Below are positions 42,898 to 52,359 of a stretch of DNA of 64,000 nucleotides, piece by piece. Source of the stretch: CADCVT01 sp036389155 (GTDB lineage: Bacteria; Actinomycetota; Thermoleophilia; Solirubrobacterales; Solirubrobacteraceae); NCBI GenBank assembly GCA_036389155.1, contig DASVQN010000028.1, positions 1 to 64,000 on the forward strand, written 5' to 3'. The notes beneath the pieces were generated by a model that did no database searches, was not told the origin of the DNA, and worked only from the letters and a program-made list of their open reading frames with translations. Positions within the stretch are counted from its first letter, which is position 1, and every line of letters starts with the position of its first letter. The translations under genes and the position numbers were made by a program.

Positions 42898-43332
42898 ATG
42901 GCCGAAGACGAGCAGACCGCGCAGGCCGACGAAGAGGGCGCGCCGAGCGCCGCCTCGCGGGCGAAGGACAAGGCCGAGGCCTGGGAGGAGGCCAAGGAGA
43001 AGGTCGCCAAGATGGAGGAGGAGGACGAGCCTCCGAAGGACCTCAAGGACTGGCCCGACGACGAGGCCAAGTACATCACCTACGGGGGCGGCGAGGGCGA
43101 CCACGGCTACGACGAGGGGCCCGAGAAGAAGCTCGGCCCGTCGAGCCTCGAGCGCCACGAGGACGGCTCGATCACCATCGAGGGCGAAGAGGTCGACAAC
43201 CCCGACGACTACAAGGCCGAGGAGCCCGCCGACGTCGCGACCGACGTGCCGGGCAGCGAGAAGTCCGAGTCAGGCGACGACGACGGCGAGGACGCCGACG
43301 ACAGCGGCGACGACGAGAAGGACGAGGAGTAG
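42898..43332 (+). CDS. Small, highly acidic protein of unknown function
   Basis: This is a 144-residue soluble protein dominated by Asp/Glu. An N-terminal Ala/Glu/Lys helix leads to a conserved-looking middle (EPPKDLKDWPDDEAKYITYG) and a disordered Asp-rich tail (SGDDDGEDADDSGDDEKDEE). A good ribosome site (GGGGAGG) precedes ATG 42898, which is why the longer upstream frame was not used. Confidence 0.6.
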   Translation: MAEDEQTAQADEEGAPSAASRAKDKAEAWEEAKEKVAKMEEEDEPPKDLKDWPDDEAKYITYGGGEGDHGYDEGPEKKLGPSSLERHEDGSITIEGEEVDNPDDYKAEEPADVATDVPGSEKSESGDDDGEDADDSGDDEKDEE

Positions 43333-43335
43333 CCG

Positions 43336-45642
43336 CTAGGCCAGCGCGGGCAGCGGCGCCGCCGCCTCGAGCAGGCGGCCCGCGGCCCCGGCGTCCATCG
43401 GCCGCGCGAACCGGAACCCCTGCGCCTGCTTGCAGCCGAGCTCGCGCAGGCGGTCGGCCTGCGCCTCGGTCTCGATCCCCTCGGCGACGGAGTCGAGGCC
43501 GAGCGCGTGGGTCATCTGCACGATGCCGGCGACGATCAAGCCGCTCGTGCGCGGGCCGTCGCCGAGCTCGGCGACGAACGAGCGGTCGACCTTCAGCCCC
43601 GTGATCGGGAAGCGGCGCAGGCGGCTCAGCGACGAGTAGCCGGTCCCGAAGTCGTCGAGCACGAGGCCGACGCCGAGCGCCTTGAGCGCTCCCAGCACGT
43701 CGGGCCCGGCCGGGCCCTCGTCCATGAGCGTCGTCTCGGTGATCTCCAGCGCGAGCAGCGCCGGGTGCAGCCCCGTCCGCTCGAGCGTCTCGGCCACCAG
43801 CGCGGGCAGGGCGGGGTTGCTCACCTGCCGCGCGGAGAGGTTGACGTGCAGCGTCACCTCGCGGACCGACTGCCACGCCGCCGCCCGCGCGCACGCCTCG
43901 CGCAGCACCCAGGCGCCGATCGCGCCGATCAGCCCGGCGTCCTCGGCGACGCCGATGAACCGGTCGGGCGGCACCAGGCCGCGCTCGGGGTGCCGCCAGC
44001 GCACCAGCGCCTCGAAGGCCTCGATCTCGCCGTCGGCGAGCCTGACGATCGGCTGGAAGTCCAGCGTCAGCTGGTCGCGCGCGACCGCCTCGCGCAGGTC
44101 GCGCTCGATGCGCACGCGCTCGAGCGTGCGCGCGCGCAGCTCCTCGTCGAACGTCTCGAACCGCGCCCGGCCGCGCTCCTTGGCCAGGTACATCGCGGTG
44201 TCGGCGTTGCGCAGCAGCTCGCCCGGGGCCTGCGTGCCGCCCTCCGCCGACGCGATCCCGACGCTCGCCGTCAGGTGGTGCTCCTCGCCGTCGAGCACGA
44301 ACGGCTCGTCGAACGCCTCCACCAGCCGGGCCGCCACCGCCGCCGCGCCCGCGCCGTCCGCCACGCCCTCGCACACCACGACGAACTCGTCGCCGCCCAG
44401 GCGCCCGACGGTGTCCCCTGGCCGCACCGCGTCGACGAGCCGCGGCGCGACCGCGAGCAGGAGCTGGTCGCCCGCGTCGTGGCCGAGCGAGTCGTTGACG
44501 ACCTTGAACTGGTCGATGTCGAGGAGCACGACCGCGGTCGTGCCCTCCCGGCGCCCGCGCGCCGCGAGCGCGTGGGCGAGGCGGTCGAGGACGAGCGTGC
44601 GGTTGGGCAGCCCGGTGAGCGGGTCGTGCAGCGCGCGCCGGCGCATCTCCGACTCGGCCTCGGCGCGCTCGACGGCCGCGGCGAGCGTGTTGGCGACGGC
44701 CTCGAGGAACGTGCGCTCGTCCGGCGCCGGCTCCCAGTCCTCCCCGCCGCGCACCGCCAGCGCTCCGTGGTCCGCGCGGCCGGCGACGCGGACGCTGAAC
44801 GACGCCGGCGACGGCTCGAAGGGCGCCGGCACGAGCTCGGCGGCCTCCGCGCCGAGCACCGCCGCGACGCACTCCGCCGCCGCCTCGAACAGCGCGGGGA
44901 GCGCCATCCCCTCGAGGGCGAGGCGCCCCAGCCGGGCGATCTCCTCCTGCTGGCGCGCGTAGCGGCCGAGCCGGTCCTCGGTCGCGCGCCGCGCGGTGAT
45001 GTCGGTGATCAGCGCGAAGGTCCCCGCGAAGCGCCCGCGCTCGTCGGCCAGCGGCGACGCGGAGACGAGGCCCCACACCTCGTGGCCGTCGCTGTGGCGC
45101 CACTTCAGCTCGTACGTCTCGCGCACGCCCGCGCGCCGGCGCTCGAGCGCGTCGTCGAGCAGCGCGGCCCCCTCCGCGTCGGTGAACGCCTGCGGCGGCT
45201 TGCCCAGCATCTCCGCCGCGTCGCGGCCGAGCATCTCCGCGAGGCTGTCGCTGACCGAGACCGTCCGGTCGGCGTGGTCGAAGACCCACACGCCGTCGCG
45301 GCCCTGCTCGAGCAGCCACCGGTAGCCGTCGTTCGCCGCGCGCAGCTCTTCCGCGGCCCGGCGCTGCGCGGTCACGTCGAGCACGTGGCAGATGAAGTGG
45401 TCGCGCTGGCGGCGGGTGGTCGACAGGCCCCAGTTCGTTCGCCCGTCGGGCGTGACCCACGTGCACTCGCGCGGCGTGAGCCCGTCGCCCTCGGCGATCT
45501 GCAGCAGGTCGTCGAGGCGACTGCCGACGACGTCCTGCTGCTCGCGTTCGAGCAGTTCGCACAGGGGCTGGTTGACCCGCTCGACGAGCCCGTCGAGGCC
45601 GACGATGGCGATGCCGAACGGTGTGTCGTCGTGGAGCGGCAA
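43336..45642 (-). CDS. PAS-PAS-GAF-GGDEF-EAL cyclic-di-GMP signalling protein
   Basis: This is a 768-residue cytoplasmic protein. Two PAS domains (about 1-95, 105-220) and a GAF-like domain (230-330) precede a GGDEF domain with intact GRLGGDEFVVV and an EAL domain with EAFEALVRWRHPERG, ITETTLMDEG, LDDFGTGYSSLSRL and EGIETEAQADRL. Key residues of both catalytic domains are present, so it could make and degrade c-di-GMP in response to a PAS/GAF signal. The start is probably TTG 45642. Confidence 0.9.
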   Translation of the reverse strand: MPLHDDTPFGIAIVGLDGLVERVNQPLCELLEREQQDVVGSRLDDLLQIAEGDGLTPRECTWVTPDGRTNWGLSTTRRQRDHFICHVLDVTAQRRAAEELRAANDGYRWLLEQGRDGVWVFDHADRTVSVSDSLAEMLGRDAAEMLGKPPQAFTDAEGAALLDDALERRRAGVRETYELKWRHSDGHEVWGLVSASPLADERGRFAGTFALITDITARRATEDRLGRYARQQEEIARLGRLALEGMALPALFEAAAECVAAVLGAEAAELVPAPFEPSPASFSVRVAGRADHGALAVRGGEDWEPAPDERTFLEAVANTLAAAVERAEAESEMRRRALHDPLTGLPNRTLVLDRLAHALAARGRREGTTAVVLLDIDQFKVVNDSLGHDAGDQLLLAVAPRLVDAVRPGDTVGRLGGDEFVVVCEGVADGAGAAAVAARLVEAFDEPFVLDGEEHHLTASVGIASAEGGTQAPGELLRNADTAMYLAKERGRARFETFDEELRARTLERVRIERDLREAVARDQLTLDFQPIVRLADGEIEAFEALVRWRHPERGLVPPDRFIGVAEDAGLIGAIGAWVLREACARAAAWQSVREVTLHVNLSARQVSNPALPALVAETLERTGLHPALLALEITETTLMDEGPAGPDVLGALKALGVGLVLDDFGTGYSSLSRLRRFPITGLKVDRSFVAELGDGPRTSGLIVAGIVQMTHALGLDSVAEGIETEAQADRLRELGCKQAQGFRFARPMDAGAAGRLLEAAAPLPALA

Positions 45643-45654
45643 GGCCGCGCGAGC

Positions 45655-46362
45655 CTACTTCGCGCCCCACTGCCGGTCGGCGGCGGCGCGGCAGATCGCG
45701 ACGACCTCCTCCGCGGAGTCGGTGACCTGCAGCAGGTCCAGGTCGCCGGCCGAGATCGTCCCCGCGGCCAGCAGGCGGTCGCGCATCCAGGCGACGAGAT
45801 CGCCCCAGAACTCCGTGCCCACGAGCACGACGGGGAAGAAGCGGATCTTGCCCGTCTGGATGAGCGTGAGCGCCTCGAACAGCTCGTCGAGCGTCCCGTA
45901 GCCGCCGGGCAGCACGACGAACGCGCCCGAGTACCGCACGAACATGACCTTCCGGGCGAAGAAGTAGTGGAACTCCAGGCACGCGTCGAGGTAGTCGTTG
46001 GGCGGCTCGGCCCGCGGCAGGTCGATGGTGAGCCCGATCGAGCGCGCGCCCGCCTCCTGCGCGCCGCGGTTGGCGGCCTCCATGGCGCCCGGGCCGCCGC
46101 CCGTGATGACCGCGAAGCCCGCCTCGCCCAGCGCCCGGCCGACCTCGCGCCCCAGCGCGTAGGCCGGATGCCCCTCGTGCGTGCGCGACGAGCCGAAGAC
46201 CGCCACGGCGCGGTAGACGCCGGTCATCGCCTCGAACCCGTGCGCGAGCTCGTCGCGCATCCGCTCGACGCGCTCGGCGTCCGTGCGCTCGGACTCGACG
46301 CTCGGCAGCTCGGCTGCGAAGAGCTCCTCGTCCGGGTCCTGCGGGTGGCGCCGCTCGATCAC
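45655..46362 (-). CDS. LOG-family nucleotide phosphoribohydrolase-like protein
   Basis: This 235-residue Rossmann-fold protein has the family motifs AVITGGGPGAMEAANRGAQE and VVLPGGYGTLDELFEALTLI, as in cytokinin-activating LOG proteins and bacterial TIGR00730 proteins, which release ribose-5-phosphate from nucleoside monophosphates. An N-terminal 40-residue extension is variable. Confidence 0.9.
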   Translation of the reverse strand: MIERRHPQDPDEELFAAELPSVESERTDAERVERMRDELAHGFEAMTGVYRAVAVFGSSRTHEGHPAYALGREVGRALGEAGFAVITGGGPGAMEAANRGAQEAGARSIGLTIDLPRAEPPNDYLDACLEFHYFFARKVMFVRYSGAFVVLPGGYGTLDELFEALTLIQTGKIRFFPVVLVGTEFWGDLVAWMRDRLLAAGTISAGDLDLLQVTDSAEEVVAICRAAADRQWGAK

Positions 46363-46383
46363 GCGGCGGCGCCGTCCCGGCGG

Positions 46384-47190
46384 TTACAGGCCCTTGGGAT
46401 GCCGGACCGTGAAGCCCGACGGCGAGCGCATGGCCTTCTGCCAGCGCGAGCCGTTGTCGCCGCGGCCGCTCGTGTCGAAGCGCAGGCCGGCCACGACCAT
46501 GTAGATGTGCCCGGAGTTGGTGTAGAGCGTGATCCACTCGCCCTTGCCGGACTCGCCCCAGTTCGTGAAGGAGCCGGAGGGCATCGGGCTGTCGAGGAGG
46601 TCACCGCCATGGAGGGCATAGGACACCGAACCAGAGCAGTCGTACCCGCTGTCCTCCCACTTGCCATGCCCGCCGCCGTAGCGGTACGGCTTGAAGGCGA
46701 TCTTGTTGCCCGCCTCGATGACGTCCTTGACGACCTGCGGCGCGTTCGCGGGCGGGATCGCGAGGCCCTCGGGGGTGAGGGCCGCCTTGCTGCCCGGGGC
46801 CTCCTGGCCGGCGACGCTGGCGCGCTGGCGGGCGTCCTTGGCGTCGGCGCTGAAGCCGCCGCTGCCGTCGGAGGGCTTGAGGGCGAGCTCGATGCGCTGG
46901 ACGTCGCGGCCGGTGACGACGCCGTTGACGGCGAGGCCGAGCTCGCGCTCGACGGTGCGGACCTTGACCCAGGTGCGATGGCCGAAGACGCCGTCGGTGC
47001 GGCCGGGGAAGCCGGCGCGGACCAGGAGCTGCTGGAGCGCCTTGACGTCCTTGCCGCGGTCCCCCTCCCGCAGGGTGCGGTCGCCGAGCTTCGCCTGGGC
47101 GGAGACGGCGAAGACGCCAAGGGTGGCCACGACGGCGAATGCCAGCGTGGCGATCAGGGGTATGGCACGTCTGGGACGGAACGACAGCAC
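46384..47190 (-). CDS. Secreted NlpC/P60-type peptidoglycan hydrolase with peptidoglycan-binding domain
   Basis: This is a 268-residue exported protein: signal peptide (about 1-33), a PG-binding domain (35-105; GDRGKDVKALQQLLVRAGFP and GHRTWVKVRTVERELGL), a linker, and a C-terminal Cys peptidase-like domain with Cys185 in GYDCSGSVSYAL and His228 in GHIYMVVAG. It probably cuts peptide stems of peptidoglycan. GTG start with a GAGAGG ribosome site. A c-di-AMP riboswitch lies directly upstream, matching known control of such hydrolases. Confidence 0.88.
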   Translation of the reverse strand: MLSFRPRRAIPLIATLAFAVVATLGVFAVSAQAKLGDRTLREGDRGKDVKALQQLLVRAGFPGRTDGVFGHRTWVKVRTVERELGLAVNGVVTGRDVQRIELALKPSDGSGGFSADAKDARQRASVAGQEAPGSKAALTPEGLAIPPANAPQVVKDVIEAGNKIAFKPYRYGGGHGKWEDSGYDCSGSVSYALHGGDLLDSPMPSGSFTNWGESGKGEWITLYTNSGHIYMVVAGLRFDTSGRGDNGSRWQKAMRSPSGFTVRHPKGL

Positions 47191-47204
47191 TGCTTCGACG
47201 ACCT

Positions 47205-47350
47205 CTCTTTCGGGGGCGCCTACGGGGTTAGCTGTCGGGCTCGCGCAGAAAGAGCAGCGCTACGTCACGCTCAGGTGACGATTCGCCCCAGGCCGCCGTC
47301 GCCCTGCAAGGGCGTGACGACCAATGGATCCCCCGCTCTCCGACGATCGT
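47205..47350 (-). promoter_or_regulatory. c-di-AMP riboswitch (ydaO-yuaA family)
   Basis: Read on the minus strand the element shows GAGAGCGGGGGATCC (47327-47341), GGGGCGAAT (47282-47290), and GCGAGCCCGACAGCTAACCC with CGTAGGC (about 47218-47244). These are the same conserved blocks, in the same order, as at 2364-2521. It ends about 15 nt before the hydrolase's GTG. This class senses c-di-AMP. Confidence 0.9.
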
Positions 47351-47508
47351 CGCCGGAGACTCGGCTGGTCATAACAACGGCGCACACCATAGCTTCTTGC
47401 GGTGACGGAGCGAATTGGCGCAGAATCGCTCGTATGGGATGCTCGTCCAGCGGAGGGCCTCCGCGCCTGCCTATAGGCTCAAGGCGCGGGTTCAAGCCGC
47501 CGATCTGA

Positions 47509-49209
47509 ATGTTCGTGCGTTCCCGCATCCTGCTCGCCCTCTCGATCGCCCTTCTGGCCCTGGCTGCGGCCCCGGTCGCGTCGCCCGCTGCCGAGCTCGG
47601 CGTCAACGTCAACGGCGCGGTCACCGGCGGGACGCCCGAGAACTTCAAGGACCTCTCGGACACCGGCGCAAAGTGGGCCCGCCACTTCGTCTTCTGGGAC
47701 GACCTCGACGACAAGGGCATCCGGATCTACGAGGCGATGGCCGCCAACGAGGAGCGGCTCGGGGTCAAGACCCTGTTCACCGTCGCCAGCGCCCGCGGCC
47801 AGCAGCCGGGCGACAAGCAGGCCTACGCCGACTTCGTCGGCCGCCTCGCCACCCGCACCCAGGGCCTCGTCGACGCCTTCGAGATCTGGAACGAGGCCGA
47901 CGAGGGGCTCTTCTGGAACGGCGGCCCGCAGCCCGCGGCCTACGTCGACCTGCTCAAGCGCAGCTACGCGGCGATCAAGGCGGCCGACTCCAAGGCGATC
48001 GTCGTCTTCTCGCCCACTGTGGGCAACAACTTCGGCTACGTCCAGGACGCCTACGCCGCAGGCGCGAAGGGCAACTTCGACGCGATGGCGGTCCACACGG
48101 ACACCGCGTGCCTTGACCAGCCGCCCAGCGCGTACTACCGCGAGGAGGACGGGCGCCTCGGCCGCTTCACCTTCCTGGCCTACCGCGAGGTCCACAACGT
48201 GATGGTCGCCAACGGCGACGACAAGCCGATCTGGATGACCGAGTTCGGCTGGTCGGCGGCGCAGCACACGTGCGAGTTCGGCTCCGGCGCCGGCAAGAAG
48301 CCCGCCGGCGTCCCCGAGGCCGACCAGGCGAAGTACCTGCTCGCCGCCATGAACTGCATGGAGCGCGACCCGTTCGTGCAGGTCGCCATGTGGTTCAACA
48401 ACCGCGACCTCGTCGACGACAAGAAGATGGCCAACATGTACGGGCTGCGTCGCTTCGACGGCGCCGCGCGGCCGGCCTTCGACGCGTTCAAGACGTGGAA
48501 CGGCGGCGGCGGGCGCTCGAGCGAGGAGTGCGGCGACTTCAGCGGGCCCGCGGTGCGGATCCTCGAGCCGGCGACGGACGCGGTCGTGCCGCCGAACTCC
48601 CCGCTCTACATCCGCGCGCAGTCCGGCGCCGGCGACCTGAGCCGCATCCGCTTCCGCGTCCCGAATACCCAGTTCGCCGAGCTGCGCTCGATGGCGCCCG
48701 AGCCCAACGGCGCGGCGGAGATCACGTGGGAGGAGGCCGCCCGCCTCGCCCCCGGCAAGTACACGCTCGAGGTCGTCGCGTTCGACCACAGCGGCAACCC
48801 GGGCGAGCCGGCGACGATCCAGTTCGAGAAGATCAGCCCGAGCGCGCCCTTCGGCGGCCTGCTCGCCGCGAAGTTCGCCGGCGTGAAGATGAAGGGCCGC
48901 GGCCTGTCGCGCACGATCAGCGCGCCGCAGCTCCAGGGCATCCTCGGCGGCGCGCTGCGCGTCGAGTGGCTGCGCAAGACGAAGGTCGGCAAGCGCTTCA
49001 AGTGGATCCGCTACCACGCCAAGACGGTCGTGGCGCGGCGCCCGATCTTCTTCAAGCAGAAGCTGCGCCGGAGCGGTCTGTGGCGCGTGCGCCTCGTCTA
49101 CCTCGGCAAGCCGCCGGTGCGCAAGACGTTCACCTGCTGGCTGCAGTTCAGGACGACGAGCAGCAAGACGCGGCAGGTCTGCCCGCGCGGCGCCGTGAAG
49201 TTGCTGTAG
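47509..49209 (+). CDS. Secreted TIM-barrel glycoside hydrolase (clan A type)
   Basis: This is a 566-residue exported protein: signal peptide (about 1-28) then a clan-A barrel (30-330) with the acid/base Glu129 in AFEIWNEADEG and the nucleophile Glu245 in IWMTEFGWSAA. After it come an Ig-like domain (about 345-450) and a basic C-terminal beta domain with two Cys (FTCWLQFRTTSSKTRQVC). The fold resembles GH5/GH39-like enzymes; substrate unknown. It is the first of two tandem paralogues. Confidence 0.82.
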   Translation: MFVRSRILLALSIALLALAAAPVASPAAELGVNVNGAVTGGTPENFKDLSDTGAKWARHFVFWDDLDDKGIRIYEAMAANEERLGVKTLFTVASARGQQPGDKQAYADFVGRLATRTQGLVDAFEIWNEADEGLFWNGGPQPAAYVDLLKRSYAAIKAADSKAIVVFSPTVGNNFGYVQDAYAAGAKGNFDAMAVHTDTACLDQPPSAYYREEDGRLGRFTFLAYREVHNVMVANGDDKPIWMTEFGWSAAQHTCEFGSGAGKKPAGVPEADQAKYLLAAMNCMERDPFVQVAMWFNNRDLVDDKKMANMYGLRRFDGAARPAFDAFKTWNGGGGRSSEECGDFSGPAVRILEPATDAVVPPNSPLYIRAQSGAGDLSRIRFRVPNTQFAELRSMAPEPNGAAEITWEEAARLAPGKYTLEVVAFDHSGNPGEPATIQFEKISPSAPFGGLLAAKFAGVKMKGRGLSRTISAPQLQGILGGALRVEWLRKTKVGKRFKWIRYHAKTVVARRPIFFKQKLRRSGLWRVRLVYLGKPPVRKTFTCWLQFRTTSSKTRQVCPRGAVKLL

Positions 49210-49277
49210 CTCCGCTGTCCTACTGACGAACGTCTGCCCTGGACGTCGTACCTTCAACGCTGCCCGCCGGGCGGCCG

Positions 49278-50990
49278 ATGACTGCATCGATGGTTCCCCG
49301 TCTCCTGACCCTGCTCGCTCTCGCCGCCGTGCTGGCGGTTCCCGCGTCGGCGCCCGCCGCCGAGATGGGCCTGAACATGAACGGCGGCGCCGCGGCGTCG
49401 AACGCCGACAACTGGTCGATGCTCGACGACACGCACCCCGCGTGGGCGCGCCACTTCGTCGTGTGGAACGGCCAGTCCTCGACCGACGGCGGCTACGACG
49501 ACATCGTCGCCCAGGAGGAGCGCCGCGGGATCAAGACGCTGCTCGTGGTCACCGGGCTCGGCGGGACGCACGCCGAGGCCCGCGCGTACTCGGCGTTCGT
49601 CGGGAGCATGGCCGCGCGCTACAAGGGCAAGGTCGACGCGTACGAGATCTGGAACGAGGCCGACGAGCCCGCCTTCTGGCCCGGCGCGCCGGACCCCGCC
49701 GGCTACGTGACGCTGCTGAAGGCCTCCTACACGGCGATCAAGCACGCCGACCCCGGGGCCCGGGTCGTGTTCTCGCCGCTGACCGGCAACAACTACGGCT
49801 TCATGGACGCCGCGTACGCCGCCGGTGCGAAGGACTACTTCGACGCCGTCGCCGTCCACACCGACACCGCGTGCTCGGTGGCGTCGCCGACGTGGTTCTA
49901 CCGCGAGGACGATCGCTTGGCGCGGTTCGTCTTCCTCGGCTACCGCACGGTCCGCGAGACGATGCTCGCCCACGGCGACGACAAGCCGATCTGGATGACC
50001 GAGTTCGGCTGGTCGGCGACCTCGCGGCGCTGCGACCGCGGCCGCTGGGCCGGCCAGAAGGACGCCGGCGTGCCCGAGCCCAAGCAGGCGCTCTTCCTCC
50101 GCGAGGCCTACCACTGCCTCGCGGAGGACCCGTACGTCGAGGTCGCGATGTGGTTCAACAGCCGCGACGTGCGCGGCGACGGCTCCGAGCTCGACTCCTA
50201 CGGCCTGCGCCGCGCCGACGGCAGCCACCGGCCCGCGTACGACGCGTTCAAGGACGTCGTGCGCGGCATCGACACCGTCACCGGGCCGTGCGGCGACTTC
50301 GTCGCGCCGAAGGTGAACGTCCTCTTCCCGCCGCCGGGCTACATGTTCGGCGACCGCGACCGGCTGTACATGCGGGCGTCGTCGCCGGACAAGGACGTCA
50401 AGCGCATCACGTTCGCCTACAAGACGCCCGACGGGCAGCTCCAGAACCTCAGCCATCACTCGGGCCAGGACGGGCTGCCGCTCGACTTCGACCGCGGCAT
50501 CCCGAGCTTCCGCTGGTTCGGCGCGCTCAAGCTGCCGTTCGGCGACCACACGCTCGTCGTCCTCGCCAAGGACGTCAACGACAACGAGACGCGCATCGAG
50601 GTCCCGGTCAAGAAGGTCAACCCGGCGACGCTCTCGCCACAGCCGGTGAAGGTGTCGAGGATGGCCGTCAGCGGCCGCGGGATGCGCCGCACGATCCGCG
50701 GCGAGATCACCTCGAAGCTGCCCTTCGCGATGTCCGGCCGCGTCCGCGTCGAGTGGCAGGCGTTCCGAATGGGCCGCTGGAAGAAGATCCACGGCGGCTC
50801 GCGCAACGCGCACCGGCCGTTCGTCTTCCGCCAGTCGCTCAAGTACGCGGGCCGCTGGCGCGTGCGGGTCGTCTACGACGGCCAGCGCCCGTACCGCAGG
50901 ACGCGCAGCTGCTGGGCGTACTTCAGCACGAGCAGCGCGCGCGTCCGGCAGACGTGCGCGACGAACCTGAAGAAGTCGCGGCGCCGCTAG
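49278..50990 (+). CDS. Secreted TIM-barrel glycoside hydrolase, paralogue of the preceding gene
   Basis: This 570-residue protein has the same architecture as its neighbour: signal peptide (1-28), barrel with Glu127 in AYEIWNEADEP and Glu242 in IWMTEFGWSAT, Ig-like domain (VNVLFPPPGYMFGDRDRLYM), and a basic Cys-containing end (SCWAYFSTSSARVRQTC). The barrel halves are clearly homologous while the C-terminal halves have diverged, suggesting different glycan targets. Confidence 0.82.
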   Translation: MTASMVPRLLTLLALAAVLAVPASAPAAEMGLNMNGGAAASNADNWSMLDDTHPAWARHFVVWNGQSSTDGGYDDIVAQEERRGIKTLLVVTGLGGTHAEARAYSAFVGSMAARYKGKVDAYEIWNEADEPAFWPGAPDPAGYVTLLKASYTAIKHADPGARVVFSPLTGNNYGFMDAAYAAGAKDYFDAVAVHTDTACSVASPTWFYREDDRLARFVFLGYRTVRETMLAHGDDKPIWMTEFGWSATSRRCDRGRWAGQKDAGVPEPKQALFLREAYHCLAEDPYVEVAMWFNSRDVRGDGSELDSYGLRRADGSHRPAYDAFKDVVRGIDTVTGPCGDFVAPKVNVLFPPPGYMFGDRDRLYMRASSPDKDVKRITFAYKTPDGQLQNLSHHSGQDGLPLDFDRGIPSFRWFGALKLPFGDHTLVVLAKDVNDNETRIEVPVKKVNPATLSPQPVKVSRMAVSGRGMRRTIRGEITSKLPFAMSGRVRVEWQAFRMGRWKKIHGGSRNAHRPFVFRQSLKYAGRWRVRVVYDGQRPYRRTRSCWAYFSTSSARVRQTCATNLKKSRRR

Positions 50991-51006
50991 GCGCCGAGCG
51001 CGCGGA

Positions 51007-52359
51007 TCAGACGTCCGGCTTCTTCGGGCGCGAGCCGACGGAGCCGGTCGCGGTGGCGGCCCCGGCGGCGGACTGCCACGCGCTCTTGGCCGGCCCGAAG
51101 CGGTTCGTGACCTCGGTCGAGCGCGCGTCGAACTGTGCCCACGCCGGCGTTTCGGTGACCGCGTCATAGGGTCCGCTGACGTACTCCTCGACCGCTTGGT
51201 CGGCGAAGTTCAGGCCGTCGAGCGACGACTGCACGACACTCATCATCTGCTGATGCTCGTCGGTGACGGACGCGGGCGGGACGAGCGCCTGCATCGTCGA
51301 GATCGTCTGCTCACGGTCGCCCCGGAAGCTGGCGATCTGCTGCTTCGCCTCGAGCGGCGTCAGCGAGTCGACCGAGTGAAAGAAGGCCCGCGTGCGGTCG
51401 CGGTCATGGAAGTAGTCGTCGATGGCAGCCTGCATCTGGCTGCGGTACGCGGCGGGCTGCGCTGCGTCGCCCGCCTGGCGCTCCTTCGCCGCCTCCCAGC
51501 GCCGGACGCTGCGACGCCATGCGCGGAGCCTGCTCTTCGCGTTCGTGACGACCGAGTCGATGTCGTCGATCGCGCCGTCGAGCGCGGCCTGGTCCGGGAC
51601 GACGGGTGTCGAGGACGCAAGGTCGAGTGCCTGCACCTGCGCTGCGGCCGTCTGCACGGCCTTGCTCGCCTCGGTCAGCTCGTCGTGGATGTCGTCCCAC
51701 TCGCCGAGCCCGGTGTCACGGAGCTCGGCTAGCTTCGCCATGCCGGCGAGGTAACGGTGCTCGGCGTCGACGAGCGTGGTCGCCGGCGCGCGGTAGCGCG
51801 CCTTGTCGACCCCGGCGATGTTCGTCTTCGACGTCTCGAGCGCCGCGAGGTGGTTCTCCGCGGCCTCGCCGGCGCTGTTGACGTCGTCGATCTTCTCGGC
51901 CGCGCGGGCCTCGTCGAGCGCGGGCTGCATCTCGGTGCGACTCGACGCCAGGGCGGTCGCGGCGCTGTCGCCCCCACTGTCGCCGCCGCCGCTGAGCAGC
52001 ACGACGACGATGACGGCGGCCAGCGCGGTGACGCCGAGCGCCCCGCCGAGGATCTTGTAGCGATGACGGACCAGGAACGACTCCGTCGGCGGTCCCGCCG
52101 GCGGCGGGGTCATCGGGAGCCCGCCGTTGGTCGGCGGCGGCCCGACCACCATCGGTGGCGGCGCGGCCGGCGGCGGTGGCGGGGGCGCGATGCTTGCGAC
52201 TGCGTGCTTCTTGCGCTTGAGCGCGACGATGGGGACGTCCGTCTCCACGGGCGGCATCTGGCTCGTGACCGGCTCGGACGCGTCGACCCGCGTGCCGCAT
52301 CCCGGGCAGAAGCTCACGTTCTCGACGCTGCGGCCGCAGTTCGGGCAGTCCTGGGTCAT
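51007..52359 (-). CDS. Zinc-ribbon single-pass membrane protein with helical outer domain
   Basis: This 450-residue protein begins with a zinc ribbon (CPNCGRSVENVSFCPGCG, residues about 5-22), then a Pro-rich linker (PPPPPPAAPPPMVVGPPP, PMTPPPAGPPTE), a membrane helix (ILGGALGVTALAAVIVVVLL, about 100-120) and an extracellular helical region of about 320 residues with several long predicted helices. It overlaps the upstream zinc-ribbon gene by 4 bp. The zinc ribbon and Pro-rich linker resemble those of proteins in the divergent ubiquitin-like operon, so a related role is likely but inferred. Confidence 0.75.
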   Translation of the reverse strand: MTQDCPNCGRSVENVSFCPGCGTRVDASEPVTSQMPPVETDVPIVALKRKKHAVASIAPPPPPPAAPPPMVVGPPPTNGGLPMTPPPAGPPTESFLVRHRYKILGGALGVTALAAVIVVVLLSGGGDSGGDSAATALASSRTEMQPALDEARAAEKIDDVNSAGEAAENHLAALETSKTNIAGVDKARYRAPATTLVDAEHRYLAGMAKLAELRDTGLGEWDDIHDELTEASKAVQTAAAQVQALDLASSTPVVPDQAALDGAIDDIDSVVTNAKSRLRAWRRSVRRWEAAKERQAGDAAQPAAYRSQMQAAIDDYFHDRDRTRAFFHSVDSLTPLEAKQQIASFRGDREQTISTMQALVPPASVTDEHQQMMSVVQSSLDGLNFADQAVEEYVSGPYDAVTETPAWAQFDARSTEVTNRFGPAKSAWQSAAGAATATGSVGSRPKKPDV

